From Ruficoccus sp. ZRK36 (GTDB taxonomy: Bacteria; Verrucomicrobiota; Verrucomicrobiia; Opitutales; Cerasicoccaceae): 64,000 bases of DNA. The stretch lies in contig NZ_CP080649.1 in NCBI RefSeq assembly GCF_019603315.1, positions 821,501-885,500 of the forward strand, in the 5' to 3' direction. Below are positions 1-9,777 of this stretch, piece after piece (position 1 is the first letter of the stretch; every line of letters starts with the position of its first letter). Under the pieces are notes generated by a model that saw only the letters and a list, made by a program, of their open reading frames with translations, did no database searches and was not told the DNA's origin. Made by a program: the position numbers and the translations under genes.

Positions 1-1209
1 CTCGTAGTAGTCCCAGGTGCCAATCATGTTGAGCCCCATACGGCTCCAGCGCCGGATCAACGCCTCATCCTCGCTGCGGTAATTCGGGTCAAACCATTGG
101 GCCCGGTCCGAGGTCAGCCAGGGAATGATCTGTGGGTGGAGCTCGATATCCGGCACCTCCTCGGCGTAATAGTAGGCCAACTGGCTCAGAGACTTATCCG
201 CAAAACGGTCGCCAAACTCTTCATCCTCAAAAAGCCGCACGGCGACAGCGTTCGTGAACCCGAAAACCAGATCACTGTAGTTGGGGCGATTACGAAAGTA
301 GGTGAAGGGCTCGACCACAACGCGCGTCTGCTCCGTCTCGTCAAAGCTGACGCTATCGGTGATCCCGAGCGATACGCCCGGGTCATCGGGGTGCCCTTCC
401 CAGTGCGCCCGCACCCGATCCGCGATGTACTCCCTGTAACCAGTCGAGACGAGATTGGGCTGAACGCCCGTACTCGTCACCCGCGTTTGTTTTTTACCCC
501 GTGCATAGGATTGCCATTCAGGATGCGCGGCGAAAACCTCCGGCTCGGTCAATTTGTGGAGGTTGTGGTTGATCTGGAAACGATTGTTCAGACCGTTCAG
601 CAACCGCCAGCTCTTGTATGGCTCCCCATGATCGTGCCCCAACCTCCGATGAATAAACGAAGGCTCGATCACGCCCCGATCGCGGGGCAGCAGGGGGGGC
701 TCGACCGTGGGCAGATCGAGACCATCCTCACCCGGGAAAAGCCACTGAACACCATAGTGCTCCCTCAGCAGCCAGGCGGAGCCATAATAGGTCCCCAAAG
801 GACTCGCACCCACAACGGCAATCCACTCCGGCTCATGCATACGAGGTCGGCGCGCTACGCGAAAAGGCGTCCGCCGCGGTCCTACTCGCGGCTGCCAGAT
901 ACGCGGACCGATCAGGGCAAAACCATCCGGGTCCACACCCTCCAGGCCGCATGTCTCAATCCCCTCCGGAGGCTGCCCCAGGTAAATTTTCAGGCCGCCA
1001 TCTGGTGCCTCATCACGAGACACACGCTCGATCTTGCCTGGATAGATTTTTTCCAGCGTATCGGCCATCAATGCTGCCGCATCACTCTCCCACTCCTCGG
1101 GCGCTGAAGCCTCAACAATAACCAGCGACGGTGATGCCTGCGCTGCTTCAGTAGCGGACAACCACGAAGCAGATAAGAGCAACAGACAAGACAGGGATCG
1201 AAAACGCAT
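1..1209 (-). CDS. DUF4838 domain-containing exported protein (3' end beyond the window)
   Basis: The frame is open for 403 codons from the ATG at 1207-1209 to the left edge, so the C-terminus is missing. Residues 1 to about 22 look like a signal peptide (basic start, then a Leu/Ser-rich core), so the protein is probably exported. Around residues 140-162 the stretch LLREHYGVQWLFPGED matches the signature I know from DUF4838 proteins, which resemble the N-terminal domain of alpha-glucuronidases and occur in Verrucomicrobiota, Bacteroidota and Planctomycetota. Their biochemical role is not established; a part in polysaccharide handling is usually assumed. It lies downstream of the KDO genes on the same strand, 59 bp after kdsD, so co-transcription is possible but not shown. 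Confidence 0.72.
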   Translation of the reverse strand, partial: MRFRSLSCLLLLSASWLSATEAAQASPSLVIVEASAPEEWESDAAALMADTLEKIYPGKIERVSRDEAPDGGLKIYLGQPPEGIETCGLEGVDPDGFALIGPRIWQPRVGPRRTPFRVARRPRMHEPEWIAVVGASPLGTYYGSAWLLREHYGVQWLFPGEDGLDLPTVEPPLLPRDRGVIEPSFIHRRLGHDHGEPYKSWRLLNGLNNRFQINHNLHKLTEPEVFAAHPEWQSYARGKKQTRVTSTGVQPNLVSTGYREYIADRVRAHWEGHPDDPGVSLGITDSVSFDETEQTRVVVEPFTYFRNRPNYSDLVFGFTNAVAVRLFEDEEFGDRFADKSLSQLAYYYAEEVPDIELHPQIIPWLTSDRAQWFDPNYRSEDEALIRRWSRMGLNMIGTWDYYE

Positions 1210-1268
1210 AATATTGAGCCGGGCGGAGAAGGCTGCGCTGAAAGACTTCCCCAACATACCCCAATGCG

Positions 1269-2219
1269 TCAACTCAGCAAGTCATGCATACGCAGAATGC
1301 CACTGACCAGCCCCGCCTCGTCTACCACAGGGACCACGTATATCTTGTGACGTTCCATCAGGTCCATGATTTCCCCCACTGCCGTCTGGGGCAGCACGGT
1401 CTTGGGGCCGGCCGTCATCAGGCGATCTGCCCGGGCAGGGCCGACTCCTCCCGGCAGCATGGCGCGCCGGATGTCTCCGTCCGTGATAATCCCCAGCAGG
1501 TGCCCTTCCGCATCCGCGACAAAGACGGCTCCCAGATTTGGGCGGTTCATCTCGGCAATCAGTCCCTCAAAGTCGACGTCTGGTCCGACCACAGGCACGG
1601 AATCGCCCGTCAACATGACATCGGCTGCAGTGAGTAGAAGCCGGCGCCCCAGCGTACCGCCGGGGTGAAAGAGTGCGAACTGCTCAGGCTGAAAATGACG
1701 GGCATTCATCATCGCGACCGCCAGCGCATCCCCGATCACCAGAGCGACCATCGCGCTGGTCATCGGAGCCAGATTCAGCGGGCAGGCCTCACGCTCGATG
1801 GACGCATCCAGCACCACATCGCAACGCTCGGCCAAGCGCGTATTCGTCTTGCCGAAAATCCCCAGCACCTTCGCTCCGATACGCTTGATCGAGGGCAGCA
1901 TCTTGACCATCTCGACCGTCTCGGCGCTGTTGGAGATCATCAATACGATATCGCCCGGAGAAACCACTCCCAAGTCCCCATGGAGAGCCTCGCCTGCATT
2001 GATATAGACAGCAGGGGTGCCCGTACTGGCAAAGGTCGCGGCTATCTTGTGGGCCACGATCCCGGACTTGCCGATACCCGTCATGACGACCTTACCTTGA
2101 AGGCTGAGCAACTCCTCCACGAAACGGTCAAAATCGGGGCGGATACGCTCCAGCGTCTCACTCAAGGCAAGCTGGTCGCGCTCGAAAACATCACGGGCTG
2201 AAGAGAAATGGTCAGGCAT
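1269..2219 (-). CDS. kdsD: Arabinose-5-phosphate isomerase, KpsF/GutQ family
   Basis: Interconverts D-ribulose 5-phosphate and D-arabinose 5-phosphate, the first step toward KDO for lipid A core. The 316-residue protein has an N-terminal SIS domain with GIGKSG near residue 48 and the FHPGGTLGRRLL signature near 185-196, followed by two CBS domains (about 205-260 and 270-316), as in E. coli KdsD (328 aa). I chose the ATG at 2217-2219. The frame extends to 2270, but that would overlap kdsA and add a sequence unlike the family. kdsA ends 11 bp upstream, so the two are almost certainly one operon. Confidence 0.93.
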   Translation of the reverse strand: MPDHFSSARDVFERDQLALSETLERIRPDFDRFVEELLSLQGKVVMTGIGKSGIVAHKIAATFASTGTPAVYINAGEALHGDLGVVSPGDIVLMISNSAETVEMVKMLPSIKRIGAKVLGIFGKTNTRLAERCDVVLDASIEREACPLNLAPMTSAMVALVIGDALAVAMMNARHFQPEQFALFHPGGTLGRRLLLTAADVMLTGDSVPVVGPDVDFEGLIAEMNRPNLGAVFVADAEGHLLGIITDGDIRRAMLPGGVGPARADRLMTAGPKTVLPQTAVGEIMDLMERHKIYVVPVVDEAGLVSGILRMHDLLS

Positions 2220-2230
2220 GGCAAATGACT

Positions 2231-3031
2231 TTATGAGCAACGATGAACAGCACTCCAGACCCGCAGGCAATCCTCAACCAGGGCCGGAAACTGCTCCAGA
2301 GGTATCTGGTTGGGGCCATCGGAAATAGCCCTGTCGGGGTCGGGGTGGGTCTCGAAAAACAGGCCATCCGCGCCAGCCCCCAGGGCTGCGCGGGCCAAGG
2401 CCGGTACGAACTCCCGTTGCCCGGTCGTCTTACCCCCACCCGCTCCAGGGAGCTGCACACTGTGCGTCGCATCGAAGACCGTCGGATGCCCATAGCCCTT
2501 CATGATCGAAAAGGACCGCATATCCACCACGAGATTCTGATAGCCAAAGGTCGAGCCACGCTCGGTCTGCCAGAGCTCGGCAGCCTCGGCACCTTCCAGC
2601 TTGTCCACCACGTAGCGCATCTCCGTCGGAGAGAGGAACTGCCCCTTCTTGACATTGACCACGCGGCCGGTCTTGGCAGCGGCCACGAGCAGATCTGTCT
2701 GGCGGCAGAGAAAGGCAGGGACCTGGAGCACATCGCAGACCTCACCCACAGGAGCGGCCTGCTCCGGGAGATGAAAGTCTGTCGTCACCGGCAGGCCGGT
2801 CTCGTTTTTAACCTTCTGCAGGCGAGCCAGCCCCTCCTCGATACCGGGGCCACGATCGCTGCCCAGAGAAGTACGGTTGGCCTTATCAAAGGAGCCCTTG
2901 AAGATGATGTTCAGCTCCGGGTGCCGCGCAGCCAAAGCAGACAAGCACTCGGCCACCCCGAAGGTGACGGCCTCTGTCTCCAGCGAGCAGGGTCCGGCAA
3001 TCAAAAGCAGGCGTTGGGGATCGTAAAGCAT
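2231..3031 (-). CDS. kdsA: 3-deoxy-8-phosphooctulonate synthase (KDO-8-P synthase)
   Basis: Condenses arabinose 5-phosphate with phosphoenolpyruvate to KDO 8-phosphate in the cytoplasm. The 266-residue protein begins with the family motif AGPCSLE (residues 13-19) and carries [11 protein letters not shown] near residues 46-56, the PEP/A5P-binding segment. Length and motifs fit the KdsA branch of the DAHP synthase superfamily. It sits between kdsD (11 bp downstream) and an O-antigen ligase-type gene whose stop is 11 bp upstream, so several lipopolysaccharide steps appear to be transcribed together. Confidence 0.96.
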   Translation of the reverse strand: MLYDPQRLLLIAGPCSLETEAVTFGVAECLSALAARHPELNIIFKGSFDKANRTSLGSDRGPGIEEGLARLQKVKNETGLPVTTDFHLPEQAAPVGEVCDVLQVPAFLCRQTDLLVAAAKTGRVVNVKKGQFLSPTEMRYVVDKLEGAEAAELWQTERGSTFGYQNLVVDMRSFSIMKGYGHPTVFDATHSVQLPGAGGGKTTGQREFVPALARAALGAGADGLFFETHPDPDRAISDGPNQIPLEQFPALVEDCLRVWSAVHRCS

Positions 3032-3042
3032 ATCAATGGGAA

Positions 3043-4617
3043 TCAGGCAGCATCCTCTTTGGGCTGAAAACGCGGGTGCAGGCGCATCCAGGTCACCGTG
3101 GCAGCCGTCACCGTACTGACCAGCAGTAATATCGAAGGATTACTCAGGTTAAACTCAAAAGTCGCATGGATCAAGGCCAGGCCTGCGCCAGAAAGGATCA
3201 TCAGGTGCTCACACTCCAGCGCACGCCAATAATACAGTACAGCCCCACCCCAGAACAGAATGATCAGCACGAGCAGCCCGCCCCCGACCGCGCCCAGCTC
3301 AGCGGCAAATTCAAGGATATCATTGTGGCCATGGATGATGATTCTGGCATAGGGGAGTCCATTCTCAGGGTCGAGATTATGCGAAACCCATAACAGCCTG
3401 TACTTATCCATGAGCTGGTAGTGACGAATCGCCCAACGATAGGACCCGGCCCCCCAACCCCAGACCGGCCGATCCAGATACATTTCAGCGGTCGCTTGAC
3501 TCATCAACACCCGCATATTGGCCGAGGCGTCTTTCGTCAGCCCGGAGCGATCGCTCAGCCGAAGGGATTCAAAACGTTTTTCAATCGCAGGAAGATCACC
3601 AAAGCGTACGACAGCAAAGCCTCCGGTAGCCAAAACCAAGAGAAGAACCACGATACCAGCAATCATCGAACGGAAGCTGCCGGAGCTCAGGATACGCACA
3701 AAAAAAAGTAAAATGAACACCAACAACGCCCCGACGCTCATCAAAAACGCGCCCCGGGAGCCATTCATGGTCTGAGCCACAACAATCAGCAAACCGAGCA
3801 GTAAAAAGACGATCCCCGGATGGGAACGCTGCATACGCCTCCGGGCGCGCCTCGAGTAATAGAAAAACATCCCCAGACAAAGTGTCAGAATCGGGTAAAG
3901 GTACGCACCGGCATGATTGCGGTAGTGGAACGGGCCGAAAAAGTTTTTGTTACTGGAAGCAAACGTCCACAGCAGCGTATCGCTCCCCGTCATCTGCTGC
4001 AATACCCCTACCAGCGCTATCACTGACCCATTGATACAAATGACCCAGAAAAGCGCTTCCACACAGGAGCGGCGCTTCAGGCCGACCCAGGCCGACCAGA
4101 TGCCCATGATGACGGCCGCCCAGTTTACCAGTGCGCGCCAGGCAGAGCCATGTTCATAGGGTGCACTCACCCCCGAGGGTAGCCAGTCGATATGGTTAAC
4201 CGGCACCATCGACCACGCCCACGACGTAAGCTGCCATTGGTCCACATCCTTGTACTCCACCCGGTACGCCGGGTTCAGCCCCTGGATGATGATATATACC
4301 AGCAATAGCCCCCCCACCCAGAAAAGCGGAAAGCGCAGCAAAGAGCGCATATGCATGCGAGGAGCTTCGTCACGCGGGTTCGACGGAATAAATAATTGAA
4401 TAAAGGTAAGCAGGCTAATCCCGAAGAGAATCAACTGCGGCAGGAGCCGCATACTGCCGAGCATCCATGGCCCCAAGCCCACCAGCAGAGATAAGCCGAT
4501 AACCGTGCACCACTCATGACGACTCCAGCGTACGCGGGCACTCCCCCCCGTACGTGACGAGTGACGTCGAAAAGCTTCTACCGCACCGTATTCAGCTTTC
4601 TGCATCTGGCCCCCCAT
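3043..4617 (-). CDS. O-antigen ligase/polymerase-type (Wzy_C) membrane protein
   Basis: A 524-residue protein with about ten or more hydrophobic segments and a large periplasmic-type loop between the later helices. The loop contains [16 protein letters not shown] and [14 protein letters not shown]; the HND-x-L-x-F-x-x-E-x-G pattern is typical of the O-antigen ligase family (WaaL-like and some Wzy polymerases). It may join O-antigen or another glycan to the LPS core, or polymerise repeats; the sequence alone does not decide. Position between kdsA and gmhA favours an LPS role. The ATG at 4617 gives the longest frame; a second ATG at 4605, preceded by a G-run, is an equally likely start. Confidence 0.85.
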   Translation of the reverse strand: MGGQMQKAEYGAVEAFRRHSSRTGGSARVRWSRHEWCTVIGLSLLVGLGPWMLGSMRLLPQLILFGISLLTFIQLFIPSNPRDEAPRMHMRSLLRFPLFWVGGLLLVYIIIQGLNPAYRVEYKDVDQWQLTSWAWSMVPVNHIDWLPSGVSAPYEHGSAWRALVNWAAVIMGIWSAWVGLKRRSCVEALFWVICINGSVIALVGVLQQMTGSDTLLWTFASSNKNFFGPFHYRNHAGAYLYPILTLCLGMFFYYSRRARRRMQRSHPGIVFLLLGLLIVVAQTMNGSRGAFLMSVGALLVFILLFFVRILSSGSFRSMIAGIVVLLLVLATGGFAVVRFGDLPAIEKRFESLRLSDRSGLTKDASANMRVLMSQATAEMYLDRPVWGWGAGSYRWAIRHYQLMDKYRLLWVSHNLDPENGLPYARIIIHGHNDILEFAAELGAVGGGLLVLIILFWGGAVLYYWRALECEHLMILSGAGLALIHATFEFNLSNPSILLLVSTVTAATVTWMRLHPRFQPKEDAA

Positions 4618-4648
4618 GATTACTCGGCGTTATCGTCCACAATCGCGC

Positions 4649-5215
4649 CTAGGTCCAGTCCTCTGCCTCGACCATCTCCAGCCACTGGTGGAGGATAAAG
4701 GTATGTACCTCCTGAATACGCGCTGTGGTGCGCGAGGGTACGATAACCGCATGGTCAACAAGCTCCCGGGCCTTCCCCCCGTCACCACCGGTGACGAGGA
4801 TACTCGTCACACCGCGTACCCGGCAGGCCTCAAACGCCGTCAGCAGGTTGGCGGAATTTCCACTCGTCGTGAAGCCGACAAAAACATCACCCGCACGGCC
4901 TAAGCCCTCGATCTGACGCGAGAAAACTGCGTCGAAGCCATAGTCGTTGGCGATACAGGTCAGGACCGTAGCGTCCACACTCAGGCACAGACCCGGCAGT
5001 GAGGGGCGATCCCCCTTGTAGCGCCCCGAGAACTCTTCGGCCAGGTGCAGCGCGTCTGCCGCACTCCCACCGTTACCGGCCGAGAGGATTTTTCCTCCCT
5101 TGCGCAGGCAATCAATGATGACACGGCCTGTGGCCTCCACCACGGACAGCTCCTTGGCGAAAGCGGCCAGGACCTCGGCCAGTTCAGCATGACCTTGAGC
5201 GATCTTATCCTTCAT
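4649..5215 (-). CDS. gmhA: Phosphoheptose isomerase (sedoheptulose 7-phosphate isomerase)
   Basis: Converts sedoheptulose 7-phosphate to D-glycero-D-manno-heptose 7-phosphate, the first step to ADP-heptose for LPS inner core. The 188-residue protein is a single SIS domain with GNGGSAADALHLAEEF, TTSGNS, VTGGDGG and the C-terminal RIQEVHTFILH segment, which supplies the Glu/His residues used for catalysis and zinc in characterised GmhA. The start at 5215 gives the normal GmhA N-terminus; the longer open frame to 5449 is a shadow of the kinase gene. The first 11 bases overlap the end of the kinase gene, so the two are translationally linked. Confidence 0.95.
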   Translation of the reverse strand: MKDKIAQGHAELAEVLAAFAKELSVVEATGRVIIDCLRKGGKILSAGNGGSAADALHLAEEFSGRYKGDRPSLPGLCLSVDATVLTCIANDYGFDAVFSRQIEGLGRAGDVFVGFTTSGNSANLLTAFEACRVRGVTSILVTGGDGGKARELVDHAVIVPSRTTARIQEVHTFILHQWLEMVEAEDWT

Positions 5216-6176
5216 AGTCGAGAATCTCCTGGGGCGTGACAGTAGCCGTACCGAGCTTACCGATGGCGATACCCGCGGCACGGTTGGCCAGGTGGGCGGC
5301 CTCCTCGACGGAAGCGCCCGCGGCCAGAGCAAGAGTGAGAGTGGAAATAACAGTGTCGCCAGCACCGGACACGTCGAAAACTTCGCGAGCCACCGTGGGG
5401 ATGCGGTGGGCAACCTTACCCTCATCGCAGACGAGCATCCCGTCCGCACCCAGCGTCACCACGAGGTGGCGGGGGGCATAGTTGTCAGAAATACCGCGTA
5501 CGACCTCTTCCTCCGGGAAGGGCTCGTGGGGGTCGATGCTGATACCGGCCATCTGGAGTGATTCGTCCCGGTTCGGTGTGATCAGGTCCATGCCCTTCAC
5601 GTTCAGCTTGCGCTTGGGCTTAGGATCAACCGCGATCAAACAACCCGTGGACTCGCGGCACTCAATGAGGCGCGAAAGCAGCTTCTCGGTGACAACGCCC
5701 TTGGCATAGTCCGAAACGATGACGGCCTTGGCGGTAGCCATCTTCTTCTCCAGCAGAGACAGGCACTCGTCGCTGTCGAAAGCATAAACCTCCCGATGCG
5801 CCTCGCGGTCGATGCGGCAAAGCTGCTGCTGGCGCACCATGACGCGGGTCTTCTCGATCGTGGGCTTCTCCGCCGAGCGCCAGCGCGCGTCGAAGGCGAT
5901 ATTGTTACTGCTGAGAACCCCCGTCAGCACGTCACCAGGCGTATCCCGGCCGATCCAGCCGAATAGCTCTACCGGGGCTCCGAGTGAGGCGAGATTCATC
6001 GCCACATTAGCCGCCCCACCGGCGGTATAGGTATCGCGCACTTGCGCAACAACCGGGACGGGTGCCTCGGGCGAGATTCGGGTAGCGTCTCCCCACAGGT
6101 AGTGGTCGAGCATCAAATCGCCCACCACCAGCACCGGGGTTTCTTTAAAATGGTCTAACAACTCCTGGCCAGTCAT
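5205..6176 (-). CDS. hldE1: D-glycero-beta-D-manno-heptose 7-phosphate kinase (HldE domain 1/RfaE1 type)
   Basis: Phosphorylates heptose 7-phosphate at C1 for ADP-heptose synthesis. A PfkB/ribokinase fold is visible: VVGDLMLDHYLWGDATRISP at the N-terminus, the GGAANVAMNLASLGAPV sugar-binding segment, and DVSGAGDTVISTLTLALAAG near the C-terminus, where the Asp of GAGD is the catalytic base. With 323 residues it equals only the kinase half of E. coli HldE (477 aa); the cytidylyltransferase half is absent and must be encoded elsewhere. The ATG at 6176 gives the usual N-terminus; an in-frame GTG at 6212 would add 12 residues. It overlaps gmhA by 11 bases. Confidence 0.93.
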   Translation of the reverse strand: MTGQELLDHFKETPVLVVGDLMLDHYLWGDATRISPEAPVPVVAQVRDTYTAGGAANVAMNLASLGAPVELFGWIGRDTPGDVLTGVLSSNNIAFDARWRSAEKPTIEKTRVMVRQQQLCRIDREAHREVYAFDSDECLSLLEKKMATAKAVIVSDYAKGVVTEKLLSRLIECRESTGCLIAVDPKPKRKLNVKGMDLITPNRDESLQMAGISIDPHEPFPEEEVVRGISDNYAPRHLVVTLGADGMLVCDEGKVAHRIPTVAREVFDVSGAGDTVISTLTLALAAGASVEEAAHLANRAAGIAIGKLGTATVTPQEILDYEG

Positions 6177-6387
6177 AGCAAAATTAACCGGAGCCGGCCG
6201 TAAACCAGCCACCGGAATAAAGCGTTGAGCATGGGCAACACGCGCCCGGGTTCAAGCCTTTACAAACCTCTCGTTAGCCTGCCAAACACCCGTAAAAGAG
6301 CGGATGGTGGGGTTGGGGTTCTGTTTCCGTTATCAGTGGCAGCGAGCCTTGTGGGCAAGAGGGGCAGAGCCCCGCGCGCTCACGCAC

Positions 6388-7755
6388 CTAGCGGCTGCCC
6401 CCCTGGCCGATCCCATGTGCCTCGAAGCCGATTTTACGCAGCTCGGCAAGGTTCAGGATATTACGGCCATCGAAGACAAAGGCGGGCTTGAGCATGTCCT
6501 TGTAAATGCGCTCCCAGTCCAGTTCCTTAAAGGCATCCCACTCGGTCAGGATCGCCACAGCATGGGCGCCCTTTACGGCTTCATAGGGGTCCTCGCAAAT
6601 ATCGACGGCGCTATCACCCTCATCCAGAGCGAGCTCCTGGCGGATCGACGCCGCGGTCACCTTCGGGTCATACACGGCCAGATTCGCCTGCTCTTCCAGC
6701 AAGTCGCGACAGACATCGATAGCCGGTGACTCACGCGTATCATTGGTATCCTTTTTAAAGGCAAACCCGAGAATCGCGATTTTCTTGCCCGATACGGTGT
6801 TGAAAAGCGTGGAGACCATGCGATCTACGAAGCGGCGCTTCTGATAGTCATTCATGGTCACGACCTGCTCCCAGTATTTGGAGACCTCGGGCAGCCCGAA
6901 GTGCTCACAGAGATAGACCAGGTTGAGAATGTCCTTCTGGAAGCAGGAGCCCCCAAACCCAACGGAGCTGCGCAGGAATTTCGGACCGATGCGCGAATCC
7001 CGCCCGATGGCGTGCGCAACCTCGTCCACATTCGCACCCGTGGCTTCACAGAGGGCGGAAATAGCGTTGATGGAGGAAATGCGCTGGGCCAGAAAGGCGT
7101 TAGCGGTCAGCTTGGACAGCTCGGAGGACCAGACATTGGTCGTCAGGATGCGCTCACGCGGCACCCAGTGGGCATAGACATCGACAAGAGCCTGCACGGC
7201 CTTGTCACCTTCTGCCGACTCTTCGCCGCCAATCAGCACGCGATCCGGCGCCATCAAGTCCTCAACAGCGGTCCCTTCCGCCAAAAATTCCGGATTTGAG
7301 ATGACCTGGAACTTCAGGTCCTTACCGGAACCGGCCAGGATGCGCCGCACAGACTCAGCCGTCCGCACCGGCAGGGTGGACTTTTCCACCACGATCTTAT
7401 CCGACTCGGCAACGTCAGCGATGCGACGGGCGCACAGCTCAATATACTTGAGGTCAGCCGCGCGGCCAGCCCCGACCCCGTAGGTCTTGGTCGGCGTGTT
7501 CACCGAGATAAAGATCATCTCCGCCTCGCGGATTCCTTTATCCACATCCGTGCTGAAAAACAGGTTGCGGCCTCGCGCCTCGCGAACCACTTCATCCAAG
7601 CCTGGCTCAAAAACCGGCAGAGAGTCGGAGTTCCACGCGTCAATGCGCGCCTGGTTGATGTCAACGACGGTGACCGGAATATCCGGGCACTGCTTGGCAA
7701 TCATGGCCATGGTGGGTCCCCCCACATAGCCAGCTCCAATACAACAGATTTTCAT
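6388..7755 (-). CDS. ugd: UDP-glucose 6-dehydrogenase, animal-type
   Basis: Oxidises UDP-glucose to UDP-glucuronate with NAD. The N-terminal Rossmann motif GAGYVGGP is at residues 8-15, and the catalytic Cys is in [18 protein letters not shown] near residue 270. Several segments ([53 protein letters not shown]) follow the animal and plant UGDH pattern rather than the shorter enterobacterial one. The length is 455 residues. It is the first gene of the minus-strand LPS group and probably feeds the UDP-glucuronate 4-epimerase-like enzyme at 10284. A 211-bp gap containing a small GGGGC hairpin near 6360-6375 separates it from the heptose kinase gene. Confidence 0.96.
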   Translation of the reverse strand: MKICCIGAGYVGGPTMAMIAKQCPDIPVTVVDINQARIDAWNSDSLPVFEPGLDEVVREARGRNLFFSTDVDKGIREAEMIFISVNTPTKTYGVGAGRAADLKYIELCARRIADVAESDKIVVEKSTLPVRTAESVRRILAGSGKDLKFQVISNPEFLAEGTAVEDLMAPDRVLIGGEESAEGDKAVQALVDVYAHWVPRERILTTNVWSSELSKLTANAFLAQRISSINAISALCEATGANVDEVAHAIGRDSRIGPKFLRSSVGFGGSCFQKDILNLVYLCEHFGLPEVSKYWEQVVTMNDYQKRRFVDRMVSTLFNTVSGKKIAILGFAFKKDTNDTRESPAIDVCRDLLEEQANLAVYDPKVTAASIRQELALDEGDSAVDICEDPYEAVKGAHAVAILTEWDAFKELDWERIYKDMLKPAFVFDGRNILNLAELRKIGFEAHGIGQGGSR

Positions 7756-7846
7756 ATCAGCTTTTTTCGGATTAGGGAAAGCCCCTGATCGTCCTTATAT
7801 CGCCACTATTGACAATCCTTTAATCCCGTATCGGGCGACAATTGGG

Positions 7847-7909
7847 TGACAACTCCAGACCTCAAACGCAGTGGCACCAACGGACTTCATGGCGGTTTGA
7901 GAGTTGTCA
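7847..7909. repeat. Imperfect inverted repeat upstream of a GT2 gene
   Basis: TGACAACTC at 7847-7855 is the exact reverse complement of GAGTTGTCA at 7901-7909. Inside it CTCAAA (7861-7866) can pair with the TTTGA at 7896-7900. The dyad spans 63 bp and ends 29 bp before the glycosyltransferase start at 7939, in the 183-bp gap between ugd and that gene. It could form a leader hairpin or bind a dimeric regulator; nothing in the sequence decides between these. Confidence 0.5.
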
Positions 7910-7938
7910 GGCCACCGGCAACCTCTTGTGATCGCAGC

Positions 7939-8760
7939 ATGCCGGAAGCCCCTGACATCTCGGTCATCATCCTGACACTCAACGAGGAGCGTGACCTGCC
8001 CGGCTGCCTGGACTCCCTTAAATGGTGCGACGACATCCACCTGCTCGACTCCGGCAGCACGGACCGCACCGTCGAGCTGGCCAAAGCCAGCGGAGCCACC
8101 GTCTCGGTCAACGCCTTCCAATCCTTTGGGCAACAGCGGAACTGGGCGCTCGACCACTGCCCCATTAAGCACAGTTGGGTGCTCTTTCTCGATGCCGACG
8201 AGCGCATCACCCCTACCCTGCTCACCGAGCTAAGCGATAAGACCGCCCATGCGCCCAACTCGGTCGCTGGCTACTACTGCTGCTGGGCGCTCATGCTCGG
8301 CGAGCGCTGGCTCAAGCGCGCCGACAACTTCCCCAAATGGCAGTTTCGGCTCATGCGGGTAGGCCGGGCGCGCTTCACGGACTTCGGCCACGGCCAGAAG
8401 GAGGATCAGGTGGACGGCGAGATCGACTACATCAAAGAACCCTACCTGCACTACGCCTTCGGGGGCGGCTGGGAGGTCTGGGAGAAGCGCCACCGCAAAT
8501 ACGCCCAGCAGGAGGCCCTCGCCCGCCGAACCTCCGATGTACCGCTATCCCGTGTCTTTTCCCGCCATGCCTCGCGCCGCAACCCCGCCATCAAGCGCCT
8601 CGTCAGTCGGCTGCCCGGATGGCCGCTGTTCCGCTTCTTCTACACCTATGTCCTGCGGGGCGGCCTCCTCGAAGGGCGTGAAGCCTGGGAATACTGCCGT
8701 CGCCTGGCGTGGTACGAGGCGTTGATTCAGAAAGAAATGAAAATCCTGCGCCGGAGCTGA
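7939..8760 (+). CDS. Glycosyltransferase family 2, WaaE/KdtX-like
   Basis: A 273-residue cytoplasmic GT-A enzyme without a membrane helix. The N-terminus has the GT2 signature VIILTLNEERDLPGCLDSL, LDSGSTDRT, and FGQQRNWALDHC followed by FLDADERI, where the Asp residues bind the metal and nucleotide sugar. This subset resembles WaaE-type lipopolysaccharide core glucosyl/heptosyl-decorating enzymes. The frame is open from 7846, but the ATG at 7939 gives the normal family N-terminus. It is transcribed away from ugd and converges on another GT2 gene, with 15 bp between the stops. Acceptor and donor cannot be read from sequence. Confidence 0.88.
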   Translation: MPEAPDISVIILTLNEERDLPGCLDSLKWCDDIHLLDSGSTDRTVELAKASGATVSVNAFQSFGQQRNWALDHCPIKHSWVLFLDADERITPTLLTELSDKTAHAPNSVAGYYCCWALMLGERWLKRADNFPKWQFRLMRVGRARFTDFGHGQKEDQVDGEIDYIKEPYLHYAFGGGWEVWEKRHRKYAQQEALARRTSDVPLSRVFSRHASRRNPAIKRLVSRLPGWPLFRFFYTYVLRGGLLEGREAWEYCRRLAWYEALIQKEMKILRRS

Positions 8761-8775
8761 CTTGCGCGGCACTGC

Positions 8776-9621
8776 TTAAGCGCGGGGCTCCCGGTCGCGC
8801 GCAGCTCCCACTTCCAGGATTTTCTGGCGGATCTCGTAGAAATAGATTCCTTTGAAAACTGAGAAGACGAAGCCCTTTCTGCCGTCCAGGAAGCCGAGCT
8901 TGAGGAAGTAATTGACGACAAAATACGCCGGCGACCACCACCACTTCGCCAGGTTGCGGTATTTCTTTTTCTGCCGCGGCGTCAGGCGCAACCATTCCTC
9001 CTCACTGGCCTGGGTGATCTTCCAGTACCGATGCGCCTCCCAGGAAGAGTACGCGTTGTGCTTGGCAATGAAAGCCTCCAGCCCCTTGTAGTCCTGGTGA
9101 ACGATCCGGGCGGATATCTCCCCGATTTTGCCCTCGATGATCGGATGCTCGTGCACCTCCATGTCGATCCTGCTCCAGTGGTCCTCTTCAATCCGCTCAT
9201 ATTCACCCGCGCCCGTACGAAACAGCGCCAGCTTCCTGAACGCGACGCCGTGGCGCATAAGCTTACCCTGGAAGTAGTTATGAAACCCCATCCAAAAGCC
9301 CTGCTCAGTGGCCTGCGGCAGCCGCGCCTCCAACTCGGCCCGGACATCATCCGTCAAGTACTCGTCGGCATCGAGGAAGAGCACCCATTCAGTCGTGATC
9401 GGGTGGTTCCGCAAGGTCCAGTTGCGCTTCTTTGGGAACTGCCCGTCCCAGACAAAATTTACATACTGCGCCCCGAACTCCCGGGCAATCTCAGGCGTAC
9501 GATCCGTGCTGCTGGAGTCCACCACCACGACCGTGCGCGCAAACCCCTTCAGCTCCCGCAGGCACAAGGGCAGATTTTTCTCCTCATTTTTAACGGGCAC
9601 TATGACCGTAAGATCAAGCAT
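8776..9621 (-). CDS. Glycosyltransferase family 2
   Basis: A 281-residue GT-A glycosyltransferase. The start at 9621 gives MLDLTVIVPVKNEEKNL, then VVDSSSTDRTPEIAREFGA, KKRNWTLRNHP and FLDADEYL, the same order of donor-binding motifs as in the convergent gene at 7939, of which it is a distant relative. The open frame runs on to 9936, but the extra 105 codons lie antisense to the next gene and have no family match. Its 5' end faces the GbsR-like regulator gene across a 156-bp AT-rich gap that must hold both promoters. Confidence 0.88.
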   Translation of the reverse strand: MLDLTVIVPVKNEEKNLPLCLRELKGFARTVVVVDSSSTDRTPEIAREFGAQYVNFVWDGQFPKKRNWTLRNHPITTEWVLFLDADEYLTDDVRAELEARLPQATEQGFWMGFHNYFQGKLMRHGVAFRKLALFRTGAGEYERIEEDHWSRIDMEVHEHPIIEGKIGEISARIVHQDYKGLEAFIAKHNAYSSWEAHRYWKITQASEEEWLRLTPRQKKKYRNLAKWWWSPAYFVVNYFLKLGFLDGRKGFVFSVFKGIYFYEIRQKILEVGAARDREPRA

Positions 9622-9777
9622 GGCAAAAAACGTTAGTTGACCGTTGGAGACAACCCGGCGCGTGCGGCCTACGAGTCTCTCTCTTAGCCCGATATCCTCG
9701 CAAATCACCCGATGACAGCGCAACTCCATATTTTTCTTTATTTCAGAAAAAAATGAATTTATAAAAAACATAATATC

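Noticed and set aside
6213-6387. Possible tRNA-like T-arm (GGGTTCAAGCC) in the gap between ugd and the heptose kinase gene
   Set aside because: No matching acceptor, D or anticodon stems could be placed around it.
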